From positions 53,595,237 to 53,659,236 of the forward strand of contig NC_016133.3 of the NCBI RefSeq assembly GCF_000005505.3: 64,000 nt of DNA, written 5' to 3'. Positions 38,201-50,200 of the stretch are shown here, one piece after another. Positions within the stretch are counted from its first letter, which is position 1, and every line of letters begins with the position of its first letter. The stretch comes from Brachypodium distachyon (taxonomy: Eukaryota; Streptophyta; Magnoliopsida; Poales; Poaceae). Below the pieces are notes generated by a model. The model was not told the DNA's origin, searched no databases, and was given only the letters and a program-made list of their open reading frames with translations. The position numbers and the translations under genes were made by a program.

Positions 38201-39881
38201 AAGAGAAGTATACAAATGAATAGCGCCAAACACTGAAGAATGACTATGCATGCTTACTTTGTTTTTCTCTTATTATGCTAAACGCAATTGAGTTTGGACT
38301 TGAAATTTCACATACTCCCTCTGTCCGGAAATAAGTGACGTGGATTGTTTAAGAATCTATACAAATCCACGTCACTTATTTTGGGACGGAGGGAGTATAT
38401 ATAGAACATAATTGTCCAACATATCCTTCCTTGTGGGCGAAATTTCGAAACTTCCACATATAATGGTTTTCACGGATCTTTTACCGTAAAGGTTGTTTTC
38501 ACCTGATATGCCTCTATGCAAGTATATTATACTCCCTCTGTTCCTTAATCTAAGAAGTCATAGCTTTTTCCGAAGTCAAACTTCTACAAGTTTGACCAAG
38601 TTTATAGAAAAATCTACCATCTATAACTCGAAATGAGTTTTATTAGGTCTATCATGATATATTCACAGTGTACTTAGTAGACATTGTAGCGTCAGTATAT
38701 TTTTCTATAAACTCGGTCAAACATTTGACTTAGGACAAAGCTAGAACTGCTTACATTTAGGAATGGAGGGAGTAGGTCTTAACAATTGGTAATCCACTCT
38801 GTCCTCATCTTGGTTGTTTGCACTTCTATATCTCCTTTTATAAAATGTTTCCAAATATTTAAAGTTGAAACCCAACTCTTTTACAGATTACAGACTTGCC
38901 TCCAGGAAGGCAACCCATAGAAACTCTTGCTCTTGAAGGAAATGATGCTGGCTTCGAAACTGTCTTCCAGGTGATGATGACATAACTTACTGTATATTTT
39001 TGCTGTTAGATTTAGAGTTATTGTTGTATTTCGTATTTTTGTTTCCATCTAGATTTAGTGTGCTCCGTTTTCTCTTATATATTTTGCTGGTCTTGTGTCT
39101 TCCAGATGATGAGGGATGAGCTTATCAATGGGGGAAAAGTCTACCTTGTTTATCCTATCATAGAAGAATCAGAGCACCTACCCCATCTTCATGCTGCTAA
39201 AGCCGATTTTGATTCTATAAAGCAGAAGTTTGAAGGTTATACCTGTGGGCTGTTGCATGGCCGGATGAGGGGCGATGAGAAGGGTGAAGCTCTGGGCAGT
39301 TTTAGATCTGGGGAAACTCGTATTCTCCTTTCAACACAAGTTGTTGAGATCGGAGTCGATGTTCCTGATGCTTCTATGATGATCGTCATGAATGCTGAGA
39401 GATTTGGAATGTCTCAACTGCACCAGTTAAGAGGGCGGGTTGGCCGTGGCGGGAAGAAATCCAGATGTATATTCCTGTCCTCCACTCCAAGCACGCTGCC
39501 AAGGTTGAAGATGCTGGAAAAGTCATCCGATGGATTTCACCTGGCTAACGTAGACCTGCTGCTGCGCGGCCCTGGTAATCTACTTGGCAAGAAACAGTCA
39601 GGGCATCTTCCAGAATTTCCAATCGCTAGACTGGAGACTGATGGAAGTATTCTTCAAGAAGCCCATCTTGCTGCAGTGGTAAGTTCTCCCCCTCTCCCCC
39701 CAAACCTACTCCAAATTTCCTCCTGCAGAGTGCATTTGCTATTGATCAGACTCTTAACTTGTTTGCTACATATAAACTCGCAATGCAGAGAGTTCTGGGA
39801 AGAAGCAGCGACCTCGCATTGTTTCCACGGTTGAAAGTGGAGCTCAGCATGAGACAGCCTTTGTGCATTCTTGGAGATTGA
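29240..39881 (+). CDS. RECG: RECG ATP-dependent DNA helicase, organellar
   Basis: Superfamily 2 helicase that remodels stalled forks and recombination intermediates; plant RECG acts in mitochondria and plastids. Coding exons: 29240-29244, 29368-29518, 30059-30667, 30752-30864, 32653-32887, 33206-33369, 33759-33840, 34396-34485, 34898-35131, 36047-36118, 36319-36471, 36555-36698, 37769-37927, 38887-38970, 39106-39678, 39789-39881. The total is about 986 aa, close to Arabidopsis RECG. Residues 1-52 start [19 protein letters not shown], a basic Ser/Arg-rich presequence. The OB-fold wedge is at about 256-400. Helicase motifs are GDVGCGKT (562-569), DEQQ (668-671, DEQH in bacteria), SATPIPRT (from 717), and QLRGRVGR (872-879). 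The end is [12 protein letters not shown]. Residues 174-239 hold a two-copy 33-residue repeat. Intron 11 begins with GC. The exon 2 donor at 29519 (AGA|GTGTAT) is chosen because it alone keeps phase, so the first 52 residues are less certain. Confidence 0.92.
30422..30619 (+). repeat. In-frame 99-bp tandem duplication in RECG exon 3
   Basis: Two consecutive 99-bp units (30422-30520 and 30521-30619) encode [19 protein letters not shown]... and [19 protein letters not shown]..., each ending near CLPG or SLPG. They lie in the poorly conserved, probably disordered region between the presequence and the wedge domain, and keep the reading frame. Confidence 0.92.
31511..31746. mobile_element. MITE in RECG intron 4
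   Basis: Inverted ends of about 50 bp. The left reads CTCCCTCTTTTTTTCAATAC then ATGGCGTATCAGGTTCCG; the right, on the other strand, reads CTCCTCATTTTCTCAATAC then ATGGCGTATTAGGTTTCG. Both continue TTAAGACAAGGC. TA follows the right end; the left flank is TG, so that side may have mutated. Confidence 0.75.
35173..35370. mobile_element. MITE in RECG intron 9
   Basis: Left end CTCCATCCGTTTGAAAATAT followed by GGGGTGTA; right end, on the other strand, CTACCTCTGTTTGAATTATA followed by GGGTGTAC. This gives inverted repeats of about 30 bp. Flanking duplication not evident. Confidence 0.6.
35782..35798 (+). repeat. Poly-G tract, 17 G, in RECG intron 9
   Basis: Seventeen consecutive G, preceded by GGGGAGGATTGGGAAA. 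This is the longest mononucleotide G run in the window and a candidate G-quadruplex on the coding strand and in the pre-mRNA. The length may be affected by sequencing slippage. Confidence 0.85.
38315..38395. mobile_element. Stowaway MITE in RECG intron 13
   Basis: 81-bp near-palindrome flanked by TA: CTCCCTCTGTCCGGAAATAA at the left and GGGACGGAGGGAG at the right. The arms share AAGTGACGTGGATT and AATCCACGTCACTT, so it would fold into a hairpin. Confidence 0.9.
38532..38772. mobile_element. Second Stowaway-like MITE in RECG intron 13
   Basis: 241 bp between TA dinucleotides, with ends CTCCCTCTGTTCCTTAATCT and AGGAATGGAGGGAG and internal TTTGACCAAGTTTATAGAAA paired with TTTCTATAAACTCGGTCAAA. 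Confidence 0.85.
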
Positions 39882-40305
39882 TACCATCCCCAGGATGGCT
39901 CAACTGATAACGCAATGCGAGTATGCGACCGTGACTGGTCATTCTGGAGGGCAAACCCGGCTTTGGCATGCAGTCCATCCTGGCTGGGTGGAGCAACGCT
40001 GCAAACCCTCGTCAAATGCTGTGTAACATTATGTAGTAAGGACATGGTTAATGACGAGATCAGTACTTTTAGGTGCTTTTAATGCCTTTCCTTTTAATTA
40101 ATGAGTAGTTTTTCATTCTTTCACTCCCTCCCCTTTTTTTGCTCTCTAGTCCTGATGTACCCTCCGGCGTTTCAACTAGCCTCGAATAGAAAGAAAAAAA
40201 AACGTCAATTTGCAAAGCTTAGTAACCATGGCCAATCTTTTCGGACGTTGACCATTGACAGTCCGTAACCAGTGTTCTCAAGTCTCGCGCAAAAGGTGAT
40301 GTCAC

Positions 40306-40313
40306 TGACGTGT
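40306..40313 (+). promoter_or_regulatory. Candidate UPR bZIP site TGACGTGT
   Basis: TGACGTGT, which contains the TGACGTG core bound by ER-stress bZIP factors (bZIP28/bZIP60 type), about 535 bp upstream of the HSP70-17 start. It fits regulation of an ER chaperone, but the motif is short. Confidence 0.35.
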
Positions 40314-40482
40314 CGTCACTACCGGCCTGTGGCTACGGCGTGCATTAGCAGCGCACGAGGCATGCTCGACTTGTAGGTTGTAGATCGGCGCTGCGCGTTC
40401 AAGAGGTGCTTCCTCACGACCTCACCTCTCGCGCTTCCAACGCACCGCGCTCACCACGGCCTGCCACGCGGAAAACTTCCCA

Positions 40483-40501
40483 CGTGGCGTCTTTTCGTTG
40501 G
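40483..40501 (-). promoter_or_regulatory. Candidate ER stress response element (ERSE-like)
   Basis: Read on the minus strand, CCAAC, exactly nine bases, then CCACG. The consensus ERSE is CCAAT-N9-CCACG, so spacing is perfect with one mismatch in the CCAAT half. It overlaps a G-box (CACGTG, 40481-40486) about 350 bp upstream of the HSP70-17 start codon. Confidence 0.45.
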
Positions 40502-40847
40502 ACAGGTGACTCAATTGCTGCCGTTTCTGGCTCGTTCTATTTCTGGACAAGTTACACCTCGACCCTTCATGTTTCATATATTTTCCAAACCAGACGCAGT
40601 AGCCGAATTCACACAAAACTTACACTACACAAGGTTGCAATACGAAATCACAAAACAATTACAGGGTCTCAGAAGCAAACGTAAAAATTGGAACCGGAAA
40701 TATTAGCACGCACGCCCTCTTCCTTCCTCCCGTCGAGATCGTTCTCCCCCGTGCTCCTCTCCTCTACCACCGCGTGCTCCGTCCACACTACCCACTCCAG
40801 ATCTCCAAACCCTAAGCCCCTACATGCCATTCTACTAACAGCCCCTC

Positions 40848-43800
40848 ATGGCGCCACGTCTCCTCCTCCTCGCCCTCGTCGTCGCGGCCGTCGCCGTGCC
40901 GCCGGCGAGCGCGGCGGTGGCGAGCATCGACCTGGGCTCGGAGTGGCTCAAGGTCGCCGCCGTGCACCTCGCGCCGGGGCGCGCGCCCATCGCCGTCGCC
41001 ATCAACGAGATGTCGAAGCGCAAGTCCCCCGCCCTCGCCGCGCTCGCGGACGGCAACCGCCTCGCCGGCGAGGAGGCCGCCGGCATCGCCGCGCGCCACC
41101 CGTCCAAGGTGTTCGCCCGCATGCGGGACCTCCTCGGGAAGCCCTTCCCGTACGTGCAGTCCCTCGCGCAGTCGCTCTTCCTCCCGTACGACTTCGTCCA
41201 GGACGCGCGCGGCGCCGCGGCGGTACGCGCGGACGACGGGCAGGTCTACTCCGTCGAGGAGATCGTCGCCATGGTGCTCCACTATGCCTCTGGGATCGCC
41301 GATGCGCACGTCGGGGCGCCTGTGCGGGACGCGGTGGTCGCCGTGCCGCCCTATTTTGGACAGGCCGAGCGCCGGTCCCTGACTCAGGCGGCGCAGCTCG
41401 CCGGATTCAACGTCCTAGCGCTCATCAACGAGCACGCTGGGGCCGCGCTGCAGTACGGGATCGACAAGGACTTCTCCAACGGCTCGCGGCATGTTATCTT
41501 TTACGACATGGGCTCAGGTAGCACCTACGCCGCGTTAGTGTACTACTCGTCTTACAACGCCAAGGAGTTCGGGAAGACAGTGTCCGTGAACCAGTTCCAG
41601 GTACAATTCTCCCCTCCAGGTCTCTTAGCTATTCAATTCTGCTTCTCTCATAGGCCTTCGTGGTAGATCTCTGAATTATTTCTGTTACTTCTGCTTTCGC
41701 ATGCCTAACTGATATTAAATCCCCCAAAAATATGATTCTTTTTGTTGCTATCTGGAGGAGGTAGCTACATAATCTGCTGCTGACGCTTTTAGCTAATTCT
41801 CTGCAGGTTAAGGATGTCAGATGGAACTCCAAACTCGGAGGCATAGAAATGGAAATGCGTTTGGTAAATTATTTCGCGGATCAGTTTAATAAGCAGCTTG
41901 GTAATGGGGATGACATCCGTCAGTCTCCCAAGGCAATGGCTAAGCTGAAGAAGCAAGTTAAGCGAACCAAAGAAATTCTGAGTGCTAACACTGCAGCTCC
42001 GATCTCAGTTGAATCTCTATATAATGATATCGATTTCAGGTGCGTCCTTCCATACATGCATAACCTTAGGATTACCATTTATGTAACTCAATATACCCAA
42101 CAGGTTAACATTGCCAGACTTGTCGTCCAATCTATGTGCTGTGTAGATTCAACTCTTAAAACATGAAACCTACGAACTATGATATAGGCTCCCTTCTGTT
42201 CGGCTTCCTCGATGGGCTTCCCTGAGAAGCTGCTCCCCCCCAGCTTCCTGGAGAAGCAGCCCTAAAATTTGTGCTAGGCTTCCAAATCAGTTTAGCTCGT
42301 CCTGGAAGCTGAAAAGAAGGGGGCCATAATAGGGGGCCATGGGCAAGGCAAAACATAGGGTACTTAACTGGTTTCGTATATCTCATACTGGTGCATCCAC
42401 TTCTGTTACATATCCGTGATTATATGAAAATTGGAAGGTTATGATTCGCACCTGCTTCTTAGCTTCTAATTGCCGATATTTGCAGCAGTAGTTGTATTCC
42501 TTACCACATTGTTATGGAATGGTTGATCTTTTTCGCCAGCCCATGATGTGCGCTTTTCTTTATTTCCTTCTTGATGTGGAGTGAACTTGTAGTCTTAAAT
42601 CATGACAAGGAAAATTTCCGAGGTTTCTACCTGTTGAGCTGATAGGTGCTATTTGTTACAGGAGCACCATAACACGTGAGAAATTTGAAGAGCTTTGTGA
42701 AGATTTATGGGAGCAGGCTCTAACTCCGATTAAAGAAGTTCTTGTGCAGTCAGGCATGAAAATTGATGATATCTATGCTGTAGAGCTGATAGGAGGAGCT
42801 ACCCGGGTACCAAAATTGCAGGTGATTAAATTTAGCTTTTGTTTAAGACTTCAACTTAACTTTGCATTGCGGGACGTAATGGTATGAAGTACTGTTGAAT
42901 TTTTTAATCTCTTGAACTTTGTCCTTTATGTTCCTATAAACTAAGCTGGTTATAAGCTGGGTGAGTGTACATGTGATGCACATGATTGCCTGCTTTTTTT
43001 CATCTCTCCTCACTACGAATATTTCATCACAAATTCAATCAAGTGTTCTGCACCTCTCATATTTGTTGTCGGCCTCAAGAGGCTTTGAAAACTGCCAGTC
43101 ACATGTAGGACTTCATTTTCTTACGAAATAGAGTTATGCACCTTATCTGTTTGCATCATTTGTTGTTATTTGAATCCTGTGTTTGCATCATTTGTCCATT
43201 TGACTCATGGGGCACAGTCGTAATTCTCCTGTTACAGGCTAAGCTGCAGGAATTCCTGGGACGGAGTGAGCTGGATAAGCATCTTGATGCTGACGAAGCA
43301 ATTGTTCTTGGTGCCTCGCTGCATGCTGCTAATTTGAGTGATGGGATTAAGCTAAACCGTAAATTGGGGATGATTGATGGTTCTCCTTACGGTTTTGTCT
43401 TTGAAATAAATGGACCAGATTATGTCAAAGATGAAAGTACTGATCAAGTACTGGTGCCGAGGATGAAAAAAATGCCAATAAAGGTGGTAAAAATTAGTCT
43501 TTTGTCTTCTACTTTGCAAAATTTGCTCTCAGATATGTCTAAACAAGCTTGTTATTCGTCTGTTATCTACAGTTGTACAGATCCGTCAAACATACCAAGG
43601 ATTTTGATGTCTCTCTCAGCTATGACAAAGCTTCTGAACTACCTCCAGGTGTTTCATCACACAAGTTTGCGGAGTATTCCATATCAGGACTGGCAGATGC
43701 TAGTGAAAAGTAAGCCAGCATAATGCATTTTGTTGAACTTTCAAGCTTTCTCGTTGTCAACTGAACAGTCGGCATGACTATAGTTTTATGTAGACCGATA

Positions 43801-46545
43801 TTTGTTGCGGATGCTCCATCTGTAAGGTAGCAATACATATGGTCATGTCAATCGAATTCATTTGAACTAAAAGAAGTTCTAGCACATTCTAAATTAAATA
43901 ATTAATTGATATTAACTATGCTTATCCTAATGCCATGTATGCACCACGTGTTTTGTCTCAGTGCATAAATTAACCGTGTGTCTTTTCAATTAGGTATGGA
44001 AGCCGCAATTTATCTGCACCCATCAAAGCAAACCTACATTTCTCTTTGAGTAGAAGTGGAATTATTTCTCTTGATAGAGCAGAAGCAGTGATTGAGATAA
44101 CTGAATGGGCTGAGATTCCAAAGAAGAACTTGACACTAGAGAGTAATGCCACCGATCAGACTTTATCTTCTGAATCAGGAACATCTGATAGTACGGCAGA
44201 TAGTAAGGAGAATCCAAGTTCTGGAAGTGACGCAAATAATTTGAGCAATACCAACGATGAGGGTAATGTTCGAGATGCAATAACCGAGAAGGTGCTGAAG
44301 AAAAGAACGTTCAGGGTTCCACTGAAGGTAATCTATAATGATTGGTAATTTGATGCTAATATTGACATAACATCATTTAATTAATCTTTTTTTCTGGATT
44401 ATAGGTTGTTGAAAAAACGGCTGGTGCTGGATCAATTCTTTCAAAGGAGTTATATTCTGAAGCAAAAAATAGGTTAGAAGTACTTGATAAGAAGGATGCT
44501 GAACGGAGGAGAACTGCTGAACTGAAAAATAACCTGGAGTCTTACATATACTCTATGAAGGAGAAGGTAACTTTCCTTCTAGTCCTTTAGTGAACATTGA
44601 TGTGAGTGATTTCATGTACTTAGCTAATGGGTTTCAGAAAGTTGGGTGATTTCTCCATATAATATATATGAAAACTTTAACGGCGTGTCTTATTCTATTG
44701 AACATAAACTCTATACTGATCATTTTCGTATTCAATAAAATTAGGCAAATGCATATAAATTTAATAATGTAAAACAGTGCAAGTAACACGGTTTTTGCAT
44801 ATTATGTGCTACACGTAATTTATTTATTGACTGCTTAATTGCTGGTGTTCGATACATCTCAGTTGGAAGAGAACACAGATCTGTTGGCTGTCTCAACTGA
44901 ACAGGAGAGGGAATCTTTTGCAGAGAAACTCAGTGAGGTCAGTTCTAAACTTCAAATAATTGATCTTGCTGTAGGTACCATTTGTCTAGGACATATGTCA
45001 CATGCTGAAGTTATTGTTCACAATTGCAGGTGCAAGATTGGTTGTATATGGATGAAGAGGCTCAAGCAAACGAATTTCAAGAGCGCCTTGACCAGCTTAA
45101 GGCCATTGGCGATCCAATTCTTTTCAGGTAACTAATTTTTATCACTTCAGATCACATTGCTCAATGATTGACATTGTTTCTTTTCTTTATTATCCAGATT
45201 GAGCGAGTTAAAGGCCCGACCAGCAGCTTGTGGAAGTGCTCGATTGTATCTTACGGAGCTACAAAAGGTATTCACGCTGAATATCAAATGATGTTTTTTT
45301 CTAACTATAAGACATGATGTCATTGAATAGTTCATTTTGATATACGGACAAGAAGATTCACCCGTTTGCACTAAAACAATACTTGTACGGATCTGATGAC
45401 AGAACATTTACTGATGTTTTTGAAATGTCACTGCTGGAGAAGCATAGTGCATGAATCCTTTTTTCTGGGAAAGGTCATTACTAGGTGAAGCATAGTGTAA
45501 CAAAAACGTATGGCATGGTTCACCCCACCCATCATTGTGACAAAACTATATTTTCGCACCTAGAACAATCGCCCGCTGCCATTGTTTATGTTCATGGGTT
45601 CTTGAGGCTGTTATAGTGCTAAAAAAATAGAAGAGATCATGCCAAAATGCGCAATTCTTGGATCCTTTCTTTCTTATTTTGCAAATGCAAAATATATTTC
45701 CTGATAATTCTCAGATACTTTGTAAGCAGAAAAAACCCAAAGATTTGAAAATTCATCCATGAGCTAAACCTGCGCTTTTAATTCTATCTACATTATATAG
45801 CTACCAAGTTGTGAAATTTTGTACTAGATTGTTCTAGTTCATGGTTGCTGCATTACTGCACATTCTCATTTATAATTTCATGATCTTCTGCAGATTGTTA
45901 AGAACTGGGAGACAAACAAACCTTGGCTTCCAAAAAAGAGAGTAGATGAGGTAACCCAGTGGCTTAGTGAAGTTTGAATAATTCATTTTCTGACTACTAG
46001 TGATTATTTTATTGGTTATGTGATGCTATCTGGGCCTAGGTCGTAAGTGAAGCAGATAAAATAAGAACTTGGTTGGACGAGAAGGAAGCACTGCAAAAAA
46101 GGTAGGTCTTTTGAAAGACAACAATCTTAATCGAGTTCAAATTACCTTTCAAGTGGCCAACTCTGATTCCACGTATTGTATTGCAGTACGACTCTCTACA
46201 GCACACCTGCTTTCACATCTGAAGAAGTTTATCAGAAAGTGTTGGACTTACAAGATAAGGTAAGTATTTCATAGCAGTATCACGGAATACTAGGCTCAAC
46301 TTTATATCAACTTCTCAACAACGGGAACTCAATTGATGCTGCAGGTCTCTAGTGTCAATAGAATTCCAAAACCAAAACCAAAGATTGAGAAGAAGCCTCC
46401 AACGGAAGAAGAGTCTGCTAACAAGGAGAAAACTGCCTCTTCAGAATCTACATCAAGTGAGTCTGAATCCACTGATACTTCATCAGAATCAGATGCCCCG
46501 GAGAAGACTGACGATTCGGAACCAGAAGCCCATGATGAGTTGTGA
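40848..46545 (+). CDS. HSP70-17: HSP70-17, ER GRP170/HYOU1-type chaperone
   Basis: Large Hsp70 of the ER lumen, a holdase and nucleotide-exchange partner for BiP. Fourteen exons: 40848-41600, 41807-42039, 42662-42821, 43238-43483, 43573-43709, 43994-44327, 44405-44566, 44863-44937, 45030-45127, 45198-45267, 45894-45950, 46040-46101, 46187-46259, 46345-46545. All phases fit, giving 886 aa (Arabidopsis HSP70-17 is similar). Signal peptide: residues 1 to about 22. The nucleotide-binding domain has SIDLGSEWLK, VPPYFGQAERRSL, NEHAGAALQYGID, FYDMGSGSTYAAL and ELIGGATRVPKLQ. A beta-sandwich region follows, with an acidic Ser/Asn-rich insertion, as GRP170 proteins have. The helical lid is extended. 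The tail is Glu/Ser/Thr-rich and ends HDEL, the ER retrieval signal. Intron 2 holds a MITE (42187-42325). The upstream region has ERSE-like sites. Confidence 0.96.
42187..42325. mobile_element. 139-bp MITE in HSP70-17 intron 2
   Basis: Inverted ends GGCTCCCTTCTGTTCGGCTT (left) and, on the other strand, GGCCCCCTTCTTTTCAGCTT (right), flanked by ATA on both sides. Non-coding. The 3-bp duplication resembles PIF/Harbinger (Tourist) insertion, whose usual target is TWA. Confidence 0.75.
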
Positions 46546-47245
46546 TTATTAGAATCTAATTTTCAACACCCCTTAGGACTGGTTTGAGAGATACTCCATA
46601 TACTCCGAGAAGACAGTTTGTCACCACTCACCACAGTTTTGTTTGGCTGCGAAAAGACGAGCTTGTGTAGGATTTCAAGGCGACTAAGATGCTGTACGGG
46701 CCAGAAGAACTTGATAGTCGCTGTATAGCAGTACTATGGAATGCCGTCAAGATATAGTGCCTCAAAAGATTTAGTTGTCAGAACTTTGTAGTTGCATTGT
46801 TGTAATGGACTAATTTATTTTCGATATGACAGATACTAGGGGTTTCACGTCAAGTATCAATGTATTATCTTTTTTCCCTAGTGTTTATCTCAAATTTTGG
46901 AGCTTGGTTGATCGATTGTGCGTACGTTTGTTCCTTTTCCGCTAAGCTGTAACCTCCCAAATGACGCTTAAAGCAGCAGCATTTGAATTGGCTGGTACGA
47001 TGCAAATGCAGATGAAAACGGAGTATATTTCACGCTTAAAGCAGCAGCGTATGATATTAGCCGGCTGTGACATACTTCTTCAATGCGTATAATATGCGGG
47101 GTCACAATATCTGGTACATACACTAATGTATACATAAACATATGTAACTTGTCAGCAAGCCAGGTGCGGCGTGCATACTGCAGAGCGACTTGCTCTTCCT
47201 CTCGTCTTGCATAAAAGAAGGATCCCCAGGTAACCAAGTTGTCAT
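46546..47245. other. Convergent 3' flank between HSP70-17 and the minus-strand gene
   Basis: 700-bp tail-to-tail spacer, expected to contain both 3' UTRs. A direct repeat ACGCTTAAAGCAGCAGC occurs at about 46963 and 47033. No gene seen. Confidence 0.6.
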
Positions 47246-50200
47246 TCACGCGGCTTGGTGCGAGAAGTAGGTGCAAAGAATCACCTCCTCTTCTTTCACT
47301 TTAACTTCTTTCCTGTCGAGGTAACCAAATTGTCATTTATCTTTTCTCAATTCTGTGGACTCGTTAGACCCAAAGCATGAAAAGACAAGCAGATCTCGGC
47401 TTTGCAATGATCTAATTGCGCAAGTCATGTGCATTTTACTGATACATGAGAAATTAATCCCCTTATTTTTCTTTTGCGCGTTACGTACTCAGATGTTAGC
47501 CATATTTTGTACTTCTGAGCATCTGTTTAAAAACATCATTGCAGTGTCTCAAGTCTACCTGAACAATCTTTTTTTAAGTCTAACTGAACAAAGAATGAAT
47601 TGCTAAAAGTGTTCGGTGCTGTTTCATAATTTCTGCATTCCTAAATGACTAGGTAGTTCTTGCTTCCTTGCGGCGCCTGATCAAGTTCAAGGAAAACAGC
47701 ATAGTGCATAAAGTCTAGAGCATGAGTGGTTATTAATGGTTGGTCACAGAGTCTGTCCTTAAACTCTACTCCTAGCACATTAGAAGCTTTAAGGGTCCCT
47801 TTGTTTAGGCTGAAGCTTCTGCTTCTTTAGCTTCTAGGGACTAAAAGCCAACAAGCTAAATATTTCGAGATTCAACTTTGGCCACTAGTTAGACAAATAA
47901 TACGTAGGTCGTGTGTGACAATAAAATTATACCATAGAATTCGTAGTCGAAAAAAGTTTCCAATGGTAGTAGTTTTTATGCTACACAACCCACATATTAT
48001 TGTCTAATTGTTGGAAAGTTAAACCTCGGAATGTGTACGCCCTCTAAAATTAGATGGAGGGAGTAATTGGTAGACCATTGAAGTTTTCCTATGTCTTCAT
48101 TCTACTTACATGTGGGTGATTTTGATTCATGTGTCTGCTTTTGTCAAATAAATATCTTCACTCTACTCAGCAAAACCAATTTAGCATCCTGGCTACAAGC
48201 CTACAACAGAATGTCCCTTGAATCGGAAAAATGGTTTACCAATTGAGCCTGGCAAAGAATATACGATGTTGCAAGAAGCATACCATGGTGGGTAAATGTG
48301 GATTACATTTCCTGCTACAAGATCCACACTGTCACATATTTTGGGACTGAATATAATGGTTCTCTTAGTGCTGCTAACATCCATGTCACAATCTGTTGAG
48401 ACTTGGCCTGTTATGGGAAACTGCAAGAAACACGAGTACGATGATAACACCACTGGAAAGATGCTGGGAAATAGCATTCGAGTATAGCATAAGGTTCATT
48501 TGTTAGAATTTCTCGCTGAGAAAAGGAAAAGGATTGGGGAGCAAAACTTTATTCACCTTACAAATGTTGAAAATGAGTTATGTATACCCTTACATTTTTG
48601 GCCATGTAGACCAGGCAAGGGGTTATGTAGTTGTGAAAAGACAAAACTGCCCTGATTTTGGTTTTTGCTTAAATTAAAAAAAGTGAGTCTTAACACAAAT
48701 TAATTACTAACTATAATAATTTCGAGATAGATTTACGGGGCATGCGGAAAAAAGCACTACTATGTCTCTTTAAATTTTAAATAATATGTTTAAAAGGCTG
48801 AAACATATCCATTTTTTGGCATGTACACATGTTTAAATAAAGAGTTTCTGAAAGATGAAGCACTGACATTACTCTCTTCCTTGAACAAGCACAAGCAGAC
48901 TGTTAGTTTTCCTTCCAAGGACCTTGACAAAATTTGGACAGTAACTCCCTTTGAATCACCTGGAAATAAGAAAAGGCACTACTTTATCAATATATGGATA
49001 CACAGTGATGAGGATTATTATGAACATATAGAGGTAATACCAACTGCTACTACTTAGCAAGTCTATCATAACCATACAATTCGACAATAGCTAACTAAGG
49101 ACCACCTAAATAATCTCGCCCTTCGTTATACTGCCTTGAGAACTCAGCGTGCCTATCCTTTTCCATCTGCATAATCTGTTGCATCCTTCCATAATAACCA
49201 GCTCTGTACAGAGAAATAAACAAATAAATAAGGAGACCATCCAGAGATATTCAAATCGCCATTTGAAAAAGAATTATCAGGATTACTATACCCAGTTGTT
49301 CTAACCGGGAGTTCAGTACCCTCCATGTTTGTTGCATTAAAAGCTTCTTGGAATAGGTCAGCCATAGTTTGCCCTTTCACATCTTTGTTCACCATAGTCA
49401 AGTTGTTTTGAACAGTATCCTATTACAGGATAGAAGTATCATGACAAATATTATAACTGAAGAATTACCACTAACAGTGCTGATGTTAACAACATACTTC
49501 CTCCTCGCTAGATGTTTCACCAATAACATGCTCCAAGGGCTCCTCGCTGCCAAGATTCCTCTGATCTATAACTGCTACTATTTTCTTCCCAGAAATAGGA
49601 ACTTTTGGCTTTCGTTCCTTAGCTCTGGTGTGATGAAACTGCATTAAAATATTCAGAGAAAAAGCAAGTGTTGTTTAAGAACTCCAAATAATGGAACAGC
49701 ACCAGAAAAGCAAAATACACACCGAAATTGGTGTTTTAACAGAAGAGCCACTCCTATCCTGTAGATCTTCAAGAAGTTCAGCAACTGAAATTTTTGCATC
49801 CTTGATTGGATGGGCAAAATCTGAGGGGAAACCTTCAACTTCTTCATCAATATTTTCCAGCTGCTCAGCCATCATAGTTTCTAAAGCTTTACTTAGTGGC
49901 ATTCCTGACGAAACTTCTTGCTCCCCGATGTACGAGTTTTCCATCTTTACATTTGATGGAAAAGATTTGGATCCACGTATTGAGAATCTGAGCTTGTTTT
50001 CACATTTGCTCCCTGCATCAGTGGTGAAAAAGAGAACACATCATACAGGAAACCACCAGGAGAAGTTATGTAAGGAAATATTTAATTTTACATATCAGAG
50101 TCCTCATTTCTTTCATAAGAAAGATATAACAGGAGATGCAGCGATATACTTTTGCTTGTTCCAGAAGATAGGGATGTGGCACTAAGAGGATCTTTATGCA

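Larger units (their letters stand above)
39882..40847. other. RECG 3' flank and HSP70-17 promoter
   Basis: 966-bp spacer between two genes on the same strand. The first part should hold the RECG 3' UTR. The second holds the HSP70-17 promoter with candidate ER-stress elements at 40306-40313 and 40483-40501. No additional gene seen. Confidence 0.7.

Noticed and set aside
49153..49401. Uninterrupted frame ending DGKG-stop in the minus-strand gene
   Set aside because: Reading through 49291-49204 ends the protein early. Splicing out this 88-base intron (donor GTATAG, acceptor TGTACAG) restores the GYYGRMQQIM frame, which continues in phase through three more exons.
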